Positions 4,171-5,665 of a stretch of DNA of 5,665 bases are shown here, piece by piece; within the stretch, counting starts at the first letter, position 1, and each line of letters opens with the position of its first letter. The notes under the pieces are model-generated. The model searched no databases and was not told the origin of the DNA. It saw only the letters and a list, made by a program, of their open reading frames with translations. The translations under genes were made by a program, and so were the position numbers. The DNA is from Nostoc sp. CHAB 5715 (GTDB lineage: Bacteria; Cyanobacteriota; Cyanobacteriia; Cyanobacteriales; Nostocaceae): positions 1 through 5,665 of the forward strand of contig NZ_JAIVFR010000471.1 of NCBI RefSeq assembly GCF_020829685.1, written 5' to 3'.

Positions 4171-5004
4171 GTGTCTCAATACGCTGATCCATCCGTTATA
4201 GTTGATACCCAGTGGCTTGCAAATCATCTCAACGATCCAAACATCCGCATTATCGAAGTGGATATGAGTCCAAAGCCGTATAAAAATGCTCACATACCTG
4301 GCGCTGTCTTCTGGAATATCTTTAAAAACTTACTATTGCCCGATTTTAAAATGAATTGGGATGCGATCGCTTTTGAAAAGCTGATGGCACGTTCAGGCAT
4401 CACCAATGACACCACGGTGATTGCTTATGGCAGTTATCCTGGAACAGGAGCTTGGATTTTTTGGTTATTGAAAGTCTTTGGGCATGAGAATGTACGAGTT
4501 CTCAATGGCGGCTACCAGAAATGGAAATCAGATGGTTGTCCACTGGCAACTGAGTTATCCACATTTCCTACCACTGATTACCGTGCCAAAGCTACTGATG
4601 CTCATCTGCGAGTATTACATAACGAAGTTCAGGCATCGATTGGTCGAAGCGATCGCATTTTGTTGGATGTCCGAACACTTCAAGAATATTGTGGTGAATG
4701 GTTTTTCGATCAGCCACCAAAAGCAGGTGAACTTACTGGGCATATTCCGGGTGCAGTCCATCTTGAGCATATCTTAACTCTCAATGAGGATGGAACTTTT
4801 AAATCATTCGACGAATTGAAAAATCTTTATACCAGTAAGGGCATTACGGCTGATAAGGAAGTGTTTCCCTACTGTGCGATCGGTGGGCGTTCTGGATATA
4901 CCTGGTTTGTCCTAAAGTATTTATTAGGCTATCCGAATGTTCAAAATTACGATGGCTCTTGGAATGAGTGGAGCCGCCTGCCTGATGTAGCCATTGAGAA
5001 GTAG
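4171..5004 (+). CDS. Two-domain rhodanese sulfurtransferase
   Basis: The product has 277 residues, the normal length for thiosulfate or 3-mercaptopyruvate sulfurtransferases. These move a sulfane sulfur from a donor to a thiophilic acceptor through a cysteine persulfide. The N-terminal rhodanese domain (about 8-125) has AHIPGAVFW (40-48) but YGSYPGTG (86-93) where a catalytic loop would be, so it lacks the cysteine and is probably structural. The C-terminal domain (about 148-272) has LLDVRTLQEY (164-173), GHIPGAVHLE (190-199) and the active loop C235-A-I-G-G-R-S241, with Cys235 the expected nucleophile. It also contains Cys123 and Cys174. No signal peptide is seen, so it is probably cytoplasmic. 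The start is GTG with a good ribosome site. HIP1 sites lie at 4363-4370 and 4649-4656. The C-x-x-G-x-R-S loop favours a thiosulfate-type enzyme, but the donor is not proven. Confidence 0.92.
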   Translation: MSQYADPSVIVDTQWLANHLNDPNIRIIEVDMSPKPYKNAHIPGAVFWNIFKNLLLPDFKMNWDAIAFEKLMARSGITNDTTVIAYGSYPGTGAWIFWLLKVFGHENVRVLNGGYQKWKSDGCPLATELSTFPTTDYRAKATDAHLRVLHNEVQASIGRSDRILLDVRTLQEYCGEWFFDQPPKAGELTGHIPGAVHLEHILTLNEDGTFKSFDELKNLYTSKGITADKEVFPYCAIGGRSGYTWFVLKYLLGYPNVQNYDGSWNEWSRLPDVAIEK

Positions 5005-5091
5005 TGATTACTAGAATGCTCCTAATATTACCAATAACCGCACCTTTACGGACGGACACTACTACCGTTAGAAAGATTAAAATCTCTTAAC

Positions 5092-5127
5092 CTTTCGTTA
5101 CACTAAAGACATTGAGAAGGACGAAAG
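5092..5127. other. Inverted repeat in the gap before the metalloprotease gene
   Basis: CTTTCGT (5092-5098) pairs with ACGAAAG (5121-5127) around a 22-base loop, within the 158-bp gap between the sulfurtransferase stop and the next gene. A small AGATT/AATCT stem (around 5074-5085) precedes it. It may be a weak terminator or a 5'-leader structure. No convincing promoter boxes were found here. Confidence 0.3.
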
Positions 5128-5162
5128 CAAACCTCTCGAAGCTGAAATCAAAGGTGAACGAC

Positions 5163-5665
5163 ATGAATGGCACAATTCGCGTTGGTAATCTCTTCGGAAT
5201 TCCCTTCTACATCCATCCGTCATGGTTTTTAGTTCTAGGTTTAGTAACTTGGAGCTATAGCAGTGGACTGGCGGCACAATTTCCCCAATTGTCTGCGGGA
5301 TTAGCTTTGCTATTGGGATTGATGACAGCGCTAATGTTATTTGCCTCTGTCGTCGCCCATGAATTAGGCCACAGTTTTGTTGCGATTCGTCGGGGAATTG
5401 ATGTCAAATCTATCACGCTGTTTATATTTGGCGGTTTGGCTAGCTTAGAAAAAGAGTCAAAAACCCCAGGTGAAGCTTTCTGGGTAGCGATCGCCGGGCC
5501 CTTAGTTAGCTTACTACTGTGCGGTATCGTTACAGCTATTGGTGTTACTAGTGCTGCATCAGGCCCGTTAGCTGCAATTCTTGGTGTTTTAGCTTCCGTT
5601 AACTTGGCATTAGCCCTGTTTAACCTGATTCCTGGCTTGCCCTTAGATGGCGGAAATATACTGAA
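5163..5665 (+). CDS. Site-2-protease-type (M50) membrane zinc metalloprotease, N-terminal part
   Basis: The frame is open from ATG 5163 to the window edge, giving 167 residues of an incomplete protein. AAGGTG at 5151-5156 is a fair Shine-Dalgarno, 6 bases upstream. A conserved N-terminus, RVGNLFGIPFYIHPSW (6-21), leads into the first membrane helices. The zinc site is HELGH (66-70), with His66, Glu67 and His70. It is followed by GIDVKSITLFIFGGLA (78-93), AGPLVS (111-116) and the second metal motif NLIPGLPLDGG (154-164), whose Asp162 should be the third ligand. These are the hallmarks of site-2 proteases, which cut substrates within the membrane. Cyanobacterial relatives often carry CBS domains after this core; here that part would lie beyond the window. 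A HIP1 site lies at 5487-5494. The substrate is unknown. Confidence 0.92.
   Translation, partial: MNGTIRVGNLFGIPFYIHPSWFLVLGLVTWSYSSGLAAQFPQLSAGLALLLGLMTALMLFASVVAHELGHSFVAIRRGIDVKSITLFIFGGLASLEKESKTPGEAFWVAIAGPLVSLLLCGIVTAIGVTSAASGPLAAILGVLASVNLALALFNLIPGLPLDGGNIL

Overview
The window looks like chromosomal DNA of a filamentous, Nostoc-type cyanobacterium. The evidence is five copies of the cyanobacterial octamer GCGATCGC (HIP1), heptanucleotide tandem repeats, several short palindromic repeat families of the kind spread through Nostocales genomes, and proteins of cyanobacterial character. Species cannot be named from this sequence.

There are five protein genes: four complete and one cut by the right edge. 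On the minus strand, 551-1222 encodes a homologue of the plant 'pathogen-related protein' family (SnoaL/NTF2-like fold), and 2756-3421 encodes a GAF-like plus LuxR-type HTH transcription factor. On the plus strand, 3694-4113 encodes a four-helix membrane protein resembling DUF6220. It is followed 57 bp later by a two-domain rhodanese sulfurtransferase (4171-5004), which has a clear Shine-Dalgarno and a GTG start. From 5163 to the edge runs the N-terminal part of a site-2-protease-type (M50) membrane metalloprotease. The membrane protein and sulfurtransferase may be co-transcribed. The regulator diverges from them, but two heptamer arrays lie between. No shared pathway for the five genes can be shown.

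Nearly half of the window is non-coding and rich in repeats. Positions 1-550 hold EcoRI-like heptamer repeats in inverted orientation, GC-rich hairpins, and a 93-bp MITE-like element with perfect 13-bp inverted ends and a 5-bp direct flank. Positions 1223-1782 hold the likely promoter of the first gene, a dispersed palindromic repeat and twelve tandem 21-bp units. Positions 1783-2755 are a mosaic of hairpins and miniature elements. The most striking of these is a nested inverted repeat at 2141-2383: outer arms match at 26 of 32 positions and inner arms at 45 of 59. Each inner arm carries two hairpins with a TGAA/TTCA loop, and one hairpin pair differs between arms by compensating base-pair swaps. 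Positions 3422-3693 contain a dyad over a possible promoter of the LuxR-type gene and two opposed heptamer arrays.

No rRNA, tRNA, CRISPR array, complete insertion sequence or phage gene was seen. The candidates for something undescribed are the nested hairpin element, the 21-bp array and the bacterial pathogen-related-protein homologue. None of them amounts to a demonstrated new system.
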